A stretch of 64,000 nt of DNA from Demequina soli (GTDB taxonomy: Bacteria > Actinomycetota > Actinomycetes > Actinomycetales > Demequinaceae). The DNA is taken from contig NZ_BBLZ01000004.1 of assembly GCF_000971195.1 (NCBI RefSeq), positions 1 to 64,000 of the forward strand. The letters run 5' to 3'. The notes under the pieces are model-generated. The model was not told the origin of the DNA, ran no database searches, and worked only from the letters and a program-made list of their open reading frames with translations. A program made the position numbers and the translations under genes. This document shows positions 15,879-25,755 of the stretch, piece after piece (the stretch's first letter is position 1; each line of letters starts with the position of its first letter).

Positions 15879-16754
15879 GTGTCCCACCTTTCACGTCCCC
15901 GCGTGCCCGGAAAAGCCCTGGCAGGCATCGCTGTCCTGGGACTGACGTCCCTCCTGGCAGGATGCGCCAACGGCATCGAGAATGGCGCCCTCCCCAGTTC
16001 CCCCGACATCACGAACCAGACGGGTCGCATCATCACCCTCTGGAACGGCTCCTGGATCGCCGCCCTCACGGTCGGCGTCATCACCTGGGGCCTGATCCTG
16101 TGGGCGGTCGCGGCCTACCGCAAGCGCAAGGGGGACAACAAGCTCCCCGTGCAGACGCGCGCGAACATCCCGCTCGAGCTGATGTACACGATCGTGCCGC
16201 TGCTCATGGTCGGCGTGCTGTTCAAGTACACGGCCGAGGACGTCGCCGCGATCAAGGACACGTCCGCCACCCCCGACCTCCACATCAACGTGGTGGGCAA
16301 GCAGTGGAGCTGGGACTTCAACTACGTCGACGACGACGTGTACGACCCGGGTGTCCAGGCGACCCTCACCGGCAAGGAGGGCGTCGAGCAGACCCTGCCG
16401 ACCCTCTACCTGCCCGTCGACGAGCGCGTCGAGTTCACGCTGAACTCCCGCGACGTCATCCACTCGTTCTGGGTGCCCGCGTTCCTCTACAAGGAGGACG
16501 TGGTCCCCGGCAAGACCAACACCTTCCAGCTGATCCCCACGCAGGAGGGCGAGTACCAGGGCAAGTGCGCCGAGCTGTGCGGCGAGTACCACGCGTCCAT
16601 GCTCTTCAACGTCAAGGTCGTCTCCCGTGAGGAGTACGACGCCCACATGGCCGACCTCGCCGCCGAGGGCTACACCGGCCAGATCGGCGTCGACGACTAC
16701 AGCCGCGACCAGGTCGTGCAGCTGACCCAGGAGCACGAGGAGGCTCAGTCCTGA
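15879..16754 (+). CDS. ctaC: Cytochrome c oxidase subunit II
   Basis: CuA-bearing subunit of the aa3 oxidase, accepting electrons from the bcc complex. It has 291 residues. The lipoprotein-type signal ends in [11 protein letters not shown], with the lipobox cysteine near residue 29. Two transmembrane helices follow, then a cupredoxin domain with CuA ligands in [12 protein letters not shown] and in DVIHSFW. GTG start from the leaderless -10. Its stop overlaps the ctaD start by one base (TGATG). Confidence 0.96.
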   Translation: MSHLSRPRVPGKALAGIAVLGLTSLLAGCANGIENGALPSSPDITNQTGRIITLWNGSWIAALTVGVITWGLILWAVAAYRKRKGDNKLPVQTRANIPLELMYTIVPLLMVGVLFKYTAEDVAAIKDTSATPDLHINVVGKQWSWDFNYVDDDVYDPGVQATLTGKEGVEQTLPTLYLPVDERVEFTLNSRDVIHSFWVPAFLYKEDVVPGKTNTFQLIPTQEGEYQGKCAELCGEYHASMLFNVKVVSREEYDAHMADLAAEGYTGQIGVDDYSRDQVVQLTQEHEEAQS

Positions 16755-18469
16755 TGGCCACCGTCCCCTTCGAGGCCGCCGGCGACGACCGTCGCCCCGC
16801 CGCCATCACCGTCCCGACCACGCGTCGCGGCAACCTGGTCATCAAGTGGATCACCTCCACCGACCACAAGACCATCGGGTACATGTACCTGATCACGTCG
16901 TTCTTCTTCTTCATCGTGGGCGGCCTGCTCGCGCTGCTGATCCGCGCGGAGCTGTTCGAGCCCGGCATGCAGATCGTGCAGTCGGCCGAGCAGTACAACC
17001 AGCTCTTCACGATGCACGGCACGATCATGCTGCTGCTGTTCGCGACCCCGCTGTTCGCTGGCTTCGCGAACTTCATCATGCCGCTGCAGATCGGCGCGCC
17101 CGACGTCGCGTTCCCGCGCCTCAACATGCTGGCGTACTGGCTGTACCTCTTCGGCGGCGTCATCGCCATGGCGGGCTTCTTCACGCCGCAGGGCGCGGCG
17201 TCGTTCGGCTGGTTCGCGTACGCGCCGCTGTCGAACTCGATCTACTCGCCCGGCGTCGGCGGCGACCTGTGGGTCTTCGGCCTCGCGCTCGGCGGCTTCG
17301 GCACCATCCTCGGCTCGGTGAACTTCATCACCACCATCGTCACGATGCGCGCGCCGGGCATGACCATGTTCCGCATGCCGATCTTCACCTGGAACATCCT
17401 GGTGACGTCGATGCTCGTGCTGCTCGCGTTCCCGCCGCTCGCCTCGGCGCTGTTCGCGCTCGGCTCGGACCGCGTCCTGCACTCGCAGGTGTTCAACCCG
17501 GACAACGGCGGCGCCATCCTGTGGCAGCACCTGTTCTGGTTCTTCGGCCATCCCGAGGTGTACATCATCGCGCTGCCGTTCTTCGGCATCGTCTCCGAGA
17601 TCTTCCCGGTGTTCGCGCGCAAGCCGCTGTTCGGCTACCACGGCCTCGTCTACGCGACCATCGCCATCGCGGCGCTGTCCGTGACCGTGTGGGCGCACCA
17701 CATGTACGTCACCGGCGCGGTCCTGCTGCCGTTCTTCTCGTTCATGACGATGCTCATCGCGGTCCCGACCGGCGTGAAGTTCTTCAACTGGATCGGCACC
17801 ATCTGGCGAGGGAAGATCACGTTCGAGACGCCCATGCTGTGGTCGCTCGGCTTCCTCGTGACCTTCCTCTTCGGCGGCCTCACCGGCATCATCCTGAGCT
17901 CGCCGGTGCTCGACTTCCAGCTGTCCGACTCGTACTTCGTGGTCGCGCACTTCCACTACGTGGTGTTCGGCACCGTGGTGTTCGCGATGTTCGCGGGCTT
18001 CTACTTCTGGTGGCCCAAGTTCACCGGCCGCATGCTCAACGAGACGCTCGGCAAGGTCCACTTCTGGATGCTGTTCATCGGCTTCCACACCACGTTCCTC
18101 GTCCAGCACTGGCTCGGCGCGCACGGCATGGCCCGTCGCTACGTCGACTACATGCCCGAGGACGGCTTCACCTGGATGAACCAGCTGTCGACGATCGGCG
18201 CCGTGCTGCTCGCGCTGTCGACGCTGCCCTTCTTCTGGAACGTCTACCTCACCTCGCGCAAGGCGCCCAAGGTGACGGTCGACGACCCGTGGGGCTTCGG
18301 CAACTCGCTCGAGTGGGCCACCTCGTGCCCGCCGCCGCGCCACAACTTCACGTCCATCCCGCGCATCCGCTCGGAGCGTCCCGCGTTCGACCTGCACCAC
18401 CCCGGTGCGGCCGCGCGTGACCACCACCAGGCCGAGCGCGACGCCAGCGACCACGCGCCCGTCGCGTAA
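16754..18469 (+). CDS. ctaD: Cytochrome c oxidase subunit I
   Basis: Catalytic haem a/a3-CuB subunit and proton pump, 571 residues, 12 transmembrane helices. CuB and haem ligands are visible: [19 protein letters not shown] (with the His-Tyr pair), WAHHMYVTG and HFHYVVFG. The ATG overlaps the ctaC stop, implying coupled translation, and ctaF follows within 12 bases. The C-terminus is a His-rich cytoplasmic tail. Confidence 0.97.
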   Translation: MATVPFEAAGDDRRPAAITVPTTRRGNLVIKWITSTDHKTIGYMYLITSFFFFIVGGLLALLIRAELFEPGMQIVQSAEQYNQLFTMHGTIMLLLFATPLFAGFANFIMPLQIGAPDVAFPRLNMLAYWLYLFGGVIAMAGFFTPQGAASFGWFAYAPLSNSIYSPGVGGDLWVFGLALGGFGTILGSVNFITTIVTMRAPGMTMFRMPIFTWNILVTSMLVLLAFPPLASALFALGSDRVLHSQVFNPDNGGAILWQHLFWFFGHPEVYIIALPFFGIVSEIFPVFARKPLFGYHGLVYATIAIAALSVTVWAHHMYVTGAVLLPFFSFMTMLIAVPTGVKFFNWIGTIWRGKITFETPMLWSLGFLVTFLFGGLTGIILSSPVLDFQLSDSYFVVAHFHYVVFGTVVFAMFAGFYFWWPKFTGRMLNETLGKVHFWMLFIGFHTTFLVQHWLGAHGMARRYVDYMPEDGFTWMNQLSTIGAVLLALSTLPFFWNVYLTSRKAPKVTVDDPWGFGNSLEWATSCPPPRHNFTSIPRIRSERPAFDLHHPGAAARDHHQAERDASDHAPVA

Positions 18470-18481
18470 GGAGGAGCACCG

Positions 18482-18883
18482 ATGCGTACCGAAGCCAACG
18501 TCTTCATCATCCCCGGCGCGTTCTTCTTCGTCGCCGGCACGGCCTACGGGATCTTCACCCACTGGGCCGAGTTCGTGGGCGTGACCGCGATCTACCTCAC
18601 GGGCGCCATGTTCGCCATGGTGTCCGTGTACTTCAAGATGCTCGAGAAGCGGCACGGCAAGCGCGCCGAGGACCGCCTCGACGCCGAGATCTCGGAGGAC
18701 GCCGGCCTCCAGGGCGTGTTCGCGCCGTGGAGCTGGTGGCCGCTGGTGTGCGGCGCCGGCGCCGCCCTCGCGTTCCTCGCCCTGGCCGTCGGCTGGTGGA
18801 TCATGGCGCCGGCCGCCGTGCTCGGAATCATCGGCCTGGTCGGCTGGGTCATGGAGTTCTCGCGCGGCCAGCACGCGCACTGA
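18482..18883 (+). CDS. ctaF: Cytochrome c oxidase subunit IV (actinobacterial type)
   Basis: 133-residue small membrane subunit with four hydrophobic segments in two pairs and a charged central loop (KRHGKRAEDRLDAEI). It begins MRTEANVFIIPGAFFF, typical of actinobacterial CtaF. RBS GGAGG lies just before ATG. It is the last gene of the ctaC-ctaD-ctaF unit and is followed by a hairpin terminator. Confidence 0.93.
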   Translation: MRTEANVFIIPGAFFFVAGTAYGIFTHWAEFVGVTAIYLTGAMFAMVSVYFKMLEKRHGKRAEDRLDAEISEDAGLQGVFAPWSWWPLVCGAGAALAFLALAVGWWIMAPAAVLGIIGLVGWVMEFSRGQHAH

Positions 18884-18899
18884 TCCCAGGATCGCCTCG

Positions 18900-18932
18900 A
18901 AGCGGCCCGTCCCCTCAGGGGGCGGGCCGCTT
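18900..18932 (+). terminator. Terminator of the ctaCDF operon
   Basis: AAGCGGCCCG (18900-18909) pairs with CGGGCCGCTT (18923-18932), with inner TCCCC/GGGG pairing. It begins 17 bases after the ctaF stop. Confidence 0.8.
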
Positions 18933-19012
18933 CCGCGTTCCCCGGCCGCCGCTGTCGGCGGGGCGCGGCACAATGGGGACCGTCGCATCGTCCCCACCGA
19001 CGGGAGCCCCCC

Positions 19013-21397
19013 ATGACCGAGCCCGTGCACGCCGCGGACGCCCACGACCTCATCCGGGTGGAGGGGGCGCGCGAGAACAACCTCAAGGACGTCTCGCTGA
19101 CCATCCCCAAGCGGCGGATCACCGCCTTCACCGGGGTGTCCGGCTCGGGCAAGTCGTCGCTGGTGTTCGACACGATCGCGGCGGAGTCGCGGCGGATGAT
19201 CAACGAGACGTACAGCTCGTTCATCCAGGGCTTCATGCCCTCGCAGTCGCGGCCCGACGTCGACGTGCTCGAGGGGCTCACCACGGCGATCATCGTCGAC
19301 CAGGATCCCATGGGCGCCAACGTGCGCTCCACGGTCGGCACCGCCACGGACGTGCACGCCATGCTGCGCATCCTCTACTCGCGCCTCGGCGAGCCGCACG
19401 TGGGCCCGCCGCAGGCGTTCAGCTTCAACGTCGCGTCGTCATCCGGCTCGGGCTCGGCGACCGTGACGCGCAAGGACGGCAGCACCGTACGTGAGCACCG
19501 CGAGTACTCGGTCACGGGCGGCATGTGCGTGCGCTGCGAGGGCACCGGCCGCGTCAGCGAGCTCGACCTCAGCCAGCTGTTCGACGAGTCGCGGTCCCTG
19601 GCCGCGGGCGCCATCACCATCCCGGGCTACACGGCCGACGGGTGGGCGGTGCGCATGTACACGGAGTCGGGCTTCCTCGACCCCGACAAGGCGATCCGCG
19701 ACTACTCGGCGCGCGAGCGCGACGCGCTCCTGCACAAGGAGCCCACGAAGGTCCGGATCAACGGCATCAACCTGACGTACGAGGGACTCATCCCCAAGAT
19801 CCAGAAGTCGATGCTGTCGAAGGACCCCGACGCGATGCAGCCGCACATCCGGGCGTTCGTGGATCGGGCGGTGACGTTCGCGACGTGCCCCGACTGCGAC
19901 GGCACGCGCCTGAGCGCGCTGGCGCGCTCGTCGAAGGTCGCGGGGCGCTCGATCGACGAGCTGGCCACGATGCAGATCTCCGACCTCGCGGAGTGGATGC
20001 GTACGCTCGACGAGCCGTCCGTGGCGCCGCTGCTCGCGTCGCTGCGGGAGACGCTCGACTCGTTCGTCGAGATCGGGCTGGGCTACCTCTCGCTCGACCG
20101 CGCCGCCGGCACGCTGTCGGGCGGCGAGGCGCAGCGCACCAAGATGATCCGCCACCTCGGATCGGCGCTCACCGACATCACCTACGTCTTCGACGAGCCG
20201 ACGGTGGGCCTGCACCCGCACGACATCGCCCGCATGAACCGCCTGCTCGAGCGGCTGCGCGACAAGGGCAACACCGTGCTCGTGGTCGAGCACAAGCCCG
20301 AGACGATCGCGATCGCGGACCACGTGGTGGACCTCGGGCCGGGCGCGGGCACCGGGGGAGGGACCATCTGCTTCGAGGGCTCGGTGGAGGCGCTGCGGGC
20401 TTCGGAGACGCTCACCGGGCGCCACCTCGGGTACCGCGCAGAGCTCAAGGACGGCGTCCGCGCCGCGACGGGCGCGATCGCGATCCGCGATGCGCACGCC
20501 AACAATCTGCGCGACGTCGACGTGGACGTGCCGCTCGGCGTGCTCACGGTCGTCACCGGTGTCGCGGGCTCGGGGAAGAGCTCGCTGATCCACGGCGGCA
20601 TCCCCGCGGAGGCGGGCGTCGTGACCGTCGACCAGCGGCCCATCAAGGGATCGCGCCGCTCGAACCCCGCGACGTACACGGGTGTGCTCGACCCGATCCG
20701 CAAGGCGTTCGCCAAGGCCAACGGCGTCAAGCCCGCGCTCTTCAGCGCCAACTCCGAGGGCGCCTGCCCGGCGTGCAAGGGTGCGGGCATGATCTACACC
20801 GAGCTGGGCGTCATGGAGACGGTCGCGACGGTGTGCGACGCGTGCGAGGGCCGGCGCTTCAGCGACGAGGTGCTCGAGTACCACCTGGGCGGGCTGTCGA
20901 TCGCCGACGTGCTCGAGATGCCCGTCGAGCGGGCGCACGCGTTCTTCTCCGAGGGCGAGGCGCGCAACCCGGCGGCCGCGAAGGTGATCGGGCACCTCGT
21001 CGAGGTCGGGCTCGGCTACCTCGCGCTCGGCCAGCCGCTCACCACGCTCTCGGGCGGCGAGCGCCAGCGCCTCAAGCTCGCGACCCACATGGGCGACAAG
21101 GGCGGCGTCTACGTCCTCGACGAGCCCACCACGGGCCTGCACCTGGCCGACGTCGCGCAGCTGCTCGCGCTGCTGGACCGGTTGGTGGACTCCGGCAAGA
21201 CGGTGATCGTCATCGAGCATCACCAGGCGGTCATGGCGCACGCGGACTGGATCATCGACCTCGGCCCGGGCGCGGGTCACGACGGCGGGCGCGTCGTGTT
21301 CGAGGGCACGCCCGCGGACCTGGTCGCGGCCCGGTCGACGCTCACCGGCGAGCATCTCGCGGCGTACGTGGGGGAGGGAGAGGTCAGCCGCCCGTAG
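19013..21397 (+). CDS. UvrA paralogue (class II, short form)
   Basis: Tandem ABC-type ATPase of 794 residues, against about 940-970 for housekeeping UvrA. Both Walker A motifs (GVSGSGKSSL near residue 42 and GVAGSGKSSL near 520) and both signature/Walker B sets (LSGGEAQR, LSGGERQR, VLDEPTTGLH) are present. Zinc-binding CxxC pairs are in GMCVRCEG, ATCPDCDG and ACPACKG. The space where UvrA carries the UvrB-binding domain appears reduced. Such paralogues are linked to tolerance of DNA-binding drugs in some species. RBS GGGAG and ATG 19013. Its end overlaps the convergent channel gene by 14 bases. Confidence 0.88.
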   Translation: MTEPVHAADAHDLIRVEGARENNLKDVSLTIPKRRITAFTGVSGSGKSSLVFDTIAAESRRMINETYSSFIQGFMPSQSRPDVDVLEGLTTAIIVDQDPMGANVRSTVGTATDVHAMLRILYSRLGEPHVGPPQAFSFNVASSSGSGSATVTRKDGSTVREHREYSVTGGMCVRCEGTGRVSELDLSQLFDESRSLAAGAITIPGYTADGWAVRMYTESGFLDPDKAIRDYSARERDALLHKEPTKVRINGINLTYEGLIPKIQKSMLSKDPDAMQPHIRAFVDRAVTFATCPDCDGTRLSALARSSKVAGRSIDELATMQISDLAEWMRTLDEPSVAPLLASLRETLDSFVEIGLGYLSLDRAAGTLSGGEAQRTKMIRHLGSALTDITYVFDEPTVGLHPHDIARMNRLLERLRDKGNTVLVVEHKPETIAIADHVVDLGPGAGTGGGTICFEGSVEALRASETLTGRHLGYRAELKDGVRAATGAIAIRDAHANNLRDVDVDVPLGVLTVVTGVAGSGKSSLIHGGIPAEAGVVTVDQRPIKGSRRSNPATYTGVLDPIRKAFAKANGVKPALFSANSEGACPACKGAGMIYTELGVMETVATVCDACEGRRFSDEVLEYHLGGLSIADVLEMPVERAHAFFSEGEARNPAAAKVIGHLVEVGLGYLALGQPLTTLSGGERQRLKLATHMGDKGGVYVLDEPTTGLHLADVAQLLALLDRLVDSGKTVIVIEHHQAVMAHADWIIDLGPGAGHDGGRVVFEGTPADLVAARSTLTGEHLAAYVGEGEVSRP

Positions 21398-22088
21398 CGT
21401 CGCCTCCGCGGGTGTCGCGCGCGGCGAACCCGGCCACGCCGACGAGCCGCGCGATCACCACCGCGACGAACAGCGTGCCGAGCACCGCCTCGAACGACCA
21501 CAGCGAGCGCGCCCACGCCGACACGGGCACGATGTCGCCGAAACCGAGCGTGGCGAGCGTGACGTAGGAGCCGTAGAGCAGCCCCTGCCAGGTGAGCGCC
21601 CCGGCGGCGGCGTTCGGGTCGAGGAAGCTGCCGGGGTTGGCGAGCTCGATGAGGGCGGAGGCCACGCCGAAGACGCCGCCGATGAGGAGGTAGGCGCTCA
21701 CCGCGACGAGCAGGAGGTCGATGGTGCGAGCCCGCGGCGGCGGATCCACGAGCGAGCCGACGAGCGTGACCACCAGCGCGAGCTGCAGCAGCCCGACGCC
21801 GATCAGCATGGCCGACGTGGCGGTCTCGTCGTGCTGCCGGAACGCGAACCACGTGGCGCCGAGCACGAGCAGCAGCGACGCGAGCAGCAGCGGCCAGTAG
21901 CGGCGGCGGTCAGCGTTGGCGCGGTGGACGCTGAAGACCACGACGCCGACGTAGGCGAGCAGGTACACGACGGTCCAGCCGGTCCCGGCGAGCGTGATCG
22001 GGTACCCGAACTGGAGCACCACGAGCGTCGCGAGCAGCAGCCACAGCATGGGGCGCCGGCGGGCGGCGTCGGAGGCGGAGGACGTCAT
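21384..22088 (-). CDS. Two-pore-helix potassium channel family protein
   Basis: 234 residues with about six hydrophobic segments. The last two flank a pore loop with filter TLGFGD (in YVTLATLGFGDIVPVS), a common bacterial variant of TVGYGD. No cytoplasmic RCK domain is present, so gating is unknown. ATG 22088 is chosen because TACGGT (complement of 22096-22101) lies seven bases upstream. Three further upstream codons are in frame. Confidence 0.85.
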   Translation of the reverse strand: MTSSASDAARRRPMLWLLLATLVVLQFGYPITLAGTGWTVVYLLAYVGVVVFSVHRANADRRRYWPLLLASLLLVLGATWFAFRQHDETATSAMLIGVGLLQLALVVTLVGSLVDPPPRARTIDLLLVAVSAYLLIGGVFGVASALIELANPGSFLDPNAAAGALTWQGLLYGSYVTLATLGFGDIVPVSAWARSLWSFEAVLGTLFVAVVIARLVGVAGFAARDTRGGDATGG

Positions 22089-22143
22089 GCCCCCCACCGT
22101 AGCGTCGCGCCTGGTGGCGGCGGGGGAGGACCGCCCTGCAACG

Positions 22144-22185
22144 CCGCGAGGGCGGCCCCCCGACGTCGGGAGACCGCCCTCGCGG
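22144..22185 (-). terminator. Terminator of sodA
   Basis: CCGCGAGGGCGG (22144-22155) pairs perfectly with CCGCCCTCGCGG (22174-22185) around an 18-base loop that itself contains CCCGACGTCGGG. It begins 12 bases after the sodA stop on the minus strand. Confidence 0.8.
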
Positions 22186-22197
22186 ACGTGGTGCGTG

Positions 22198-22818
22198 TCA
22201 GGCGACGATGAGGCCCTGAGCAGCCGACGCGGTGGCGAAGCGCGCCTGGACGTTGGCCCAGTCCACGACGTTCCACCAGGCGTTGACGTAGTCCGCCTTG
22301 ACGTTCTTGTACTGCAGGTAGAACGCGTGCTCCCACATGTCGAGCATGAGCAGCGGGATGAGGCCCACCGGCACGTTGCCCTGCTGGTCGTACAGCTGGA
22401 CGATGATGAGCTTCTTGCCGAGGGTGTCCCACGCGAGGATCGACCAGCCGGAGCCCATGATCGTCATCGCGTTGTTGGTGAAGTGCGCACGGAAGCCGTC
22501 GAACGAGCCGAAGTGCTCGTCGATCGCAGCCGCCAGCTCGCCCTCGGGCTTGTCGCCGCCGTCCGGCGACATGTTGGTCCAGAACACCGAGTGGTTGGTG
22601 TGGCCGCCCAGGTTGAACGCGAGCGCCTTCTCGAGGCCCGCGATGGCGCCGAAGTCGCCGCTCTCGCGGGCGCCCGCCATCTTCTCGAGGGCGGTGTTCG
22701 CGCCGGCGACGTAGGCGGCGTGGTGCTTGCTGTGGTGCAGCTCCATGATCTCGCCCGCGATGTAGGGGTCGAGGGCGCCGTAGTCGTACGAGAGGTCCGG
22801 CAGCGTGTAGTCGGCCAT
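22198..22818 (-). CDS. sodA: Superoxide dismutase (Fe/Mn family)
   Basis: 206-residue cytosolic enzyme that dismutates superoxide, probably manganese- or iron-dependent. Metal ligands are in [23 protein letters not shown] and [22 protein letters not shown] sits before ATG 22818. It is monocistronic with its own terminator, between respiratory gene blocks that are a source of superoxide. Confidence 0.96.
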   Translation of the reverse strand: MADYTLPDLSYDYGALDPYIAGEIMELHHSKHHAAYVAGANTALEKMAGARESGDFGAIAGLEKALAFNLGGHTNHSVFWTNMSPDGGDKPEGELAAAIDEHFGSFDGFRAHFTNNAMTIMGSGWSILAWDTLGKKLIIVQLYDQQGNVPVGLIPLLMLDMWEHAFYLQYKNVKADYVNAWWNVVDWANVQARFATASAAQGLIVA

Positions 22819-23053
22819 TCTTCCTCCAAGGTCGGGCCGCGGCGCAGGGCGCGACGCGGCCGGGTTTCCGGGAACGCTCCGAGCCTAGCGGGCGGAGCGG
22901 TGTGGGACACCCCTGACAACCGGGCCCGCTGCCAGGGAATTCCGGGTGGACGTTGCGCGGGGCGGGGGAGCGCCCGAGCCGCACCGCGCATCGTCCCCGG
23001 GAACGCCGAAGGGGCGCCGGTCCGAAGACCGACGCCCCTCCTGGACGGTGGTG
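22819..23053. other. Intergenic region between sodA and qcrB
   Basis: 235 bases. It holds the sodA promoter and leader, one exact copy of the dispersed word GGACGATGCG (minus strand, 22987-22996), and the qcrB terminator. I see no small ORF with a ribosome binding site. Confidence 0.6.
23010..23039 (-). terminator. Terminator of the ctaE-qcrCAB operon
   Basis: AGGGGCG (23010-23016) pairs with CGCCCCT (23033-23039), and GGTC pairs with GACC around CGAA, with a small internal mismatch. It begins 15 bases after the qcrB stop. Confidence 0.7.
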
Positions 23054-24676
23054 CTAGTGGTGCGCGTGCTGCGCCTCCGCGAGCTCCTCCGGGGTGACGG
23101 GGGAGATGCGCTTCTCGAAGTAGATGCGCGACAGGCGCTGCTTGAAGCGGTCCCATCGGTATCCCTTGCGACGCACGCCGCGGTCGTTGTACTCGGGCTC
23201 GATCTCGAGGGGGGCGATGTCCTCGTACGACACGAGCATCCAGCGCTCCTGGTCCGTGAGGGGCTCGTGGACCTCGACGTACTCGCCGTGCTCGTGACGG
23301 ACGATGCGGCCCGTCTCCTTGCCGTGCAGGACCAGCTCGCGGTCCTTGCGCTGGAGGCCGAAGCAGATGCGACGGGTGATCCAGAAGGCGAGGGCCGGGA
23401 TGACGAAGATGCCGATGCGGAAGAACTTCGTCAGGTCGTTGAGCGACAGGTGGAACAGGTTCGCGATGATGTCGTTCGAGCCCTCCATCACCAGGATCAC
23501 GTAGAACGTGATGAGGGCGACGCCGATGCCGGTGCGGACCGGGGCGTTGCGCGGGCGGTCGAGCACGTGCTTCTCACCGCGGTCGCCGGTGGCCCAGGAC
23601 TCGATCCACGGGTACAGCGCCACGAAGCCGAAGAACAGGCCCGGCATGATCAGCGCCGGGATGAGGAGGTTGAGGGACAGCGTGTAGCCCCACAGCTCCC
23701 ACTCCATCGGGATGACGTCGAACAGCCAGCCCGGCATGAGGCGCAGCGCGCCGTCGACGAACAGGATGTACCAGTCGGGCTGCGTGCCGGCGGACACGGG
23801 CGACGGGTCGTACGGGCCGTAGTTCCACACCGGGTTGATGGTGAACAGGGCCGCGACCAGCGCGACGATGCCGAACACGACGAAGAAGAAGCCGCCGGCC
23901 TTCGCGGTGTACACGGGGAACAGGGGCAGGCCCACGACGTTCTTGTGGGTGCGGCCGCCGCCCGGGTACTGCGTGTGCTTGTGCAGGAACACCAGGAACA
24001 GGTGCAGCGCGACGAGCACGAGGATGAGGCCGGGCACCAGCAGGATGTGCATGGTGAAGAGCCTCGGGATGAGGATCTCGCCCGGGAACTGGCCGCCGAA
24101 GATCCAGTACGAGATGTACTCGCCGACGATCGGGATCGAGCGGGTGACGCCCTCGATGATGCGCAGGCCGTTGCCGGAGAGCACGTCGTCGGGGAGCGAG
24201 TAGCCGGAGAAGCCCGCCGCGAGCGACAGGATCATCAGCGTGAAGCCGACGAGCCAGTTGAGCTCGCGCGGCTTGCGGAACGCGCCGGTGAAGAACACGC
24301 GCGCCATGTGGGTGACGATCGCGGCCGTGAACAGCAGCGCCGACCAGTGGTGGATCTGGCGCATGAGGAGGCCGCCGGGGACCTCGAAGGACATGTGCAG
24401 CGTCGAGGCGAAGGCCTCGGACATCTCCACGCCCTGCATGGTCGCGAGCGGGCCGTCGTACGTGACCTCGGTCATCGACGGCACGAAGAACGCCGTCAGG
24501 AACACGCCCGAGAGCAGCAGCACGATGAACGAGTACAGCGCGATCTCGCCCAGCATGAACGACCAGTGGTCGGGGAACAGCTTGCGCGCGAAGAACTTGA
24601 AGAAGCCGCCGATCGACGTGCGCTCGTCGACGTAGTTCGCGGTGCCCGCGGCGGCGGAGTCGAGACGTGCGCCCAT
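23054..24676 (-). CDS. qcrB: Cytochrome bc1 complex cytochrome b subunit
   Basis: Di-haem membrane subunit carrying the quinol-oxidation site, 540 residues. It begins with a long N-terminal cytoplasmic segment as in other actinobacteria. Haem-ligand and Qo-site segments include QIHHWSALLF, FSGYSLPDDVLSG and NPVWNYGPYDPSP. The C-terminal extension (about residues 430-540) is hydrophilic and ends HAHH. The ATG overlaps the qcrA stop (ATGA). It is the last gene of the operon. Confidence 0.96.
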   Translation of the reverse strand: MGARLDSAAAGTANYVDERTSIGGFFKFFARKLFPDHWSFMLGEIALYSFIVLLLSGVFLTAFFVPSMTEVTYDGPLATMQGVEMSEAFASTLHMSFEVPGGLLMRQIHHWSALLFTAAIVTHMARVFFTGAFRKPRELNWLVGFTLMILSLAAGFSGYSLPDDVLSGNGLRIIEGVTRSIPIVGEYISYWIFGGQFPGEILIPRLFTMHILLVPGLILVLVALHLFLVFLHKHTQYPGGGRTHKNVVGLPLFPVYTAKAGGFFFVVFGIVALVAALFTINPVWNYGPYDPSPVSAGTQPDWYILFVDGALRLMPGWLFDVIPMEWELWGYTLSLNLLIPALIMPGLFFGFVALYPWIESWATGDRGEKHVLDRPRNAPVRTGIGVALITFYVILVMEGSNDIIANLFHLSLNDLTKFFRIGIFVIPALAFWITRRICFGLQRKDRELVLHGKETGRIVRHEHGEYVEVHEPLTDQERWMLVSYEDIAPLEIEPEYNDRGVRRKGYRWDRFKQRLSRIYFEKRISPVTPEELAEAQHAHH

Positions 24677-25755
24677 CAGTGGCTGCTCCCGTCGGTCTCG
24701 TCGGACGACAGCCCGTCAGACGTGTGCTTGAGGCGCGACCAGTAGGACGGGCCGATGGGCTCGTGGAAGTCGGACTGCGCCACGATGTAGCCCTCGTCGT
24801 CGACCGCGATCGGCAGCTGGGGAAGCGGGCGCTTCGCCGGGCCGAACACGACCTTGGCGCCGTTGGCGACGTCGAACGTCGACTGGTGGCACGGGCACAG
24901 CAGGTGGTGCGTCTGCTGCTCGTACAGCGCCACGGGGCAGCCGACGTGGGTGCAGATCTTCGAGAACGCGATGATGCCGTCGAACGACCAGTCCTCGCGG
25001 CCCGGCTGGAGGTTGAGGTCGCGCGGGTCGAGGCGGAGCAGCAGGACGACGGCCTTGGCCTTCTCCTCCAGCTTGCCGTGCTCGAGGTCGTTGAGGCCCT
25101 CGGGGATCACGTGGAACGCGGAGCCGATGGTGACGTCCGACGCCTTGATCGGGGTGCCCTCGGGGTCACGCGTGAGACGCATGCCCTTGCGCCACATGGT
25201 GTGCGCGAACTCGCCGGTGTTCCAGTTGGCGCCCATGTTGCCGATCTGCGGCCACAGGAGGGCGAGCGGCGCGGCGAGCATCGCGGTGACGAGCGAGCCG
25301 ACGAGCAGCGGGCGGCGCTTGACGCCGCCGATGCCCGAGTCCTCCGCGCCGTCCTTGAGGTTCTGGATCGCGCCCTCGCGCGCCTCGTCCGACGAGCGGA
25401 GCTCGTGGCGCTCCTCGACCATCTCGTGGTCGCGCATGAGGGTCTTCGCCCAGTGGATCGCGCCGAGGCCGATGCCGATCATGGCGAGGAAGATGCCGAA
25501 GCCGATCGCCATGTTGGTGAAACGGATCGACTCGATCTGGCCGTCCATCTTGAGCGTCATGTAGGAGACGATCGCGATGATCGTGCCGAGGATCGACAGG
25601 CCGAAGAGGGCCGCGACCTGGCGCTCCGCCTTCTTGTCGGCCTTGGGGTCGACGTCCGCGCGGCGGGGGCGGTGGTACGGGAGGCCGGGGTCCTGGAAGG
25701 ACTCCGGCGCGTTGTCTGCCGACTCGTGCGAGGTCGGGTTCTCAGTGGTGCTCAT
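24676..25755 (-). CDS. qcrA: Rieske iron-sulfur subunit of the bc1 complex
   Basis: 359 residues. Three transmembrane helices precede the Rieske domain, the actinobacterial form. Cluster-binding motifs are CTHVGCPVA and CPCHQSTFD, giving two Cys and two His ligands. It accepts one electron from quinol and passes it to QcrC. The start overlaps the qcrC stop by four bases (ATGA), and its stop overlaps the qcrB start in the same way. Confidence 0.97.
   Translation of the reverse strand: MSTTENPTSHESADNAPESFQDPGLPYHRPRRADVDPKADKKAERQVAALFGLSILGTIIAIVSYMTLKMDGQIESIRFTNMAIGFGIFLAMIGIGLGAIHWAKTLMRDHEMVEERHELRSSDEAREGAIQNLKDGAEDSGIGGVKRRPLLVGSLVTAMLAAPLALLWPQIGNMGANWNTGEFAHTMWRKGMRLTRDPEGTPIKASDVTIGSAFHVIPEGLNDLEHGKLEEKAKAVVLLLRLDPRDLNLQPGREDWSFDGIIAFSKICTHVGCPVALYEQQTHHLLCPCHQSTFDVANGAKVVFGPAKRPLPQLPIAVDDEGYIVAQSDFHEPIGPSYWSRLKHTSDGLSSDETDGSSH

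Noticed and set aside
16745-19399. An 884-codon frame opposite ctaD, ctaF and the start of the UvrA gene
   Set aside because: It is antisense to well-supported respiratory genes and its translation is His/Arg/Asp/Glu-rich without domains.
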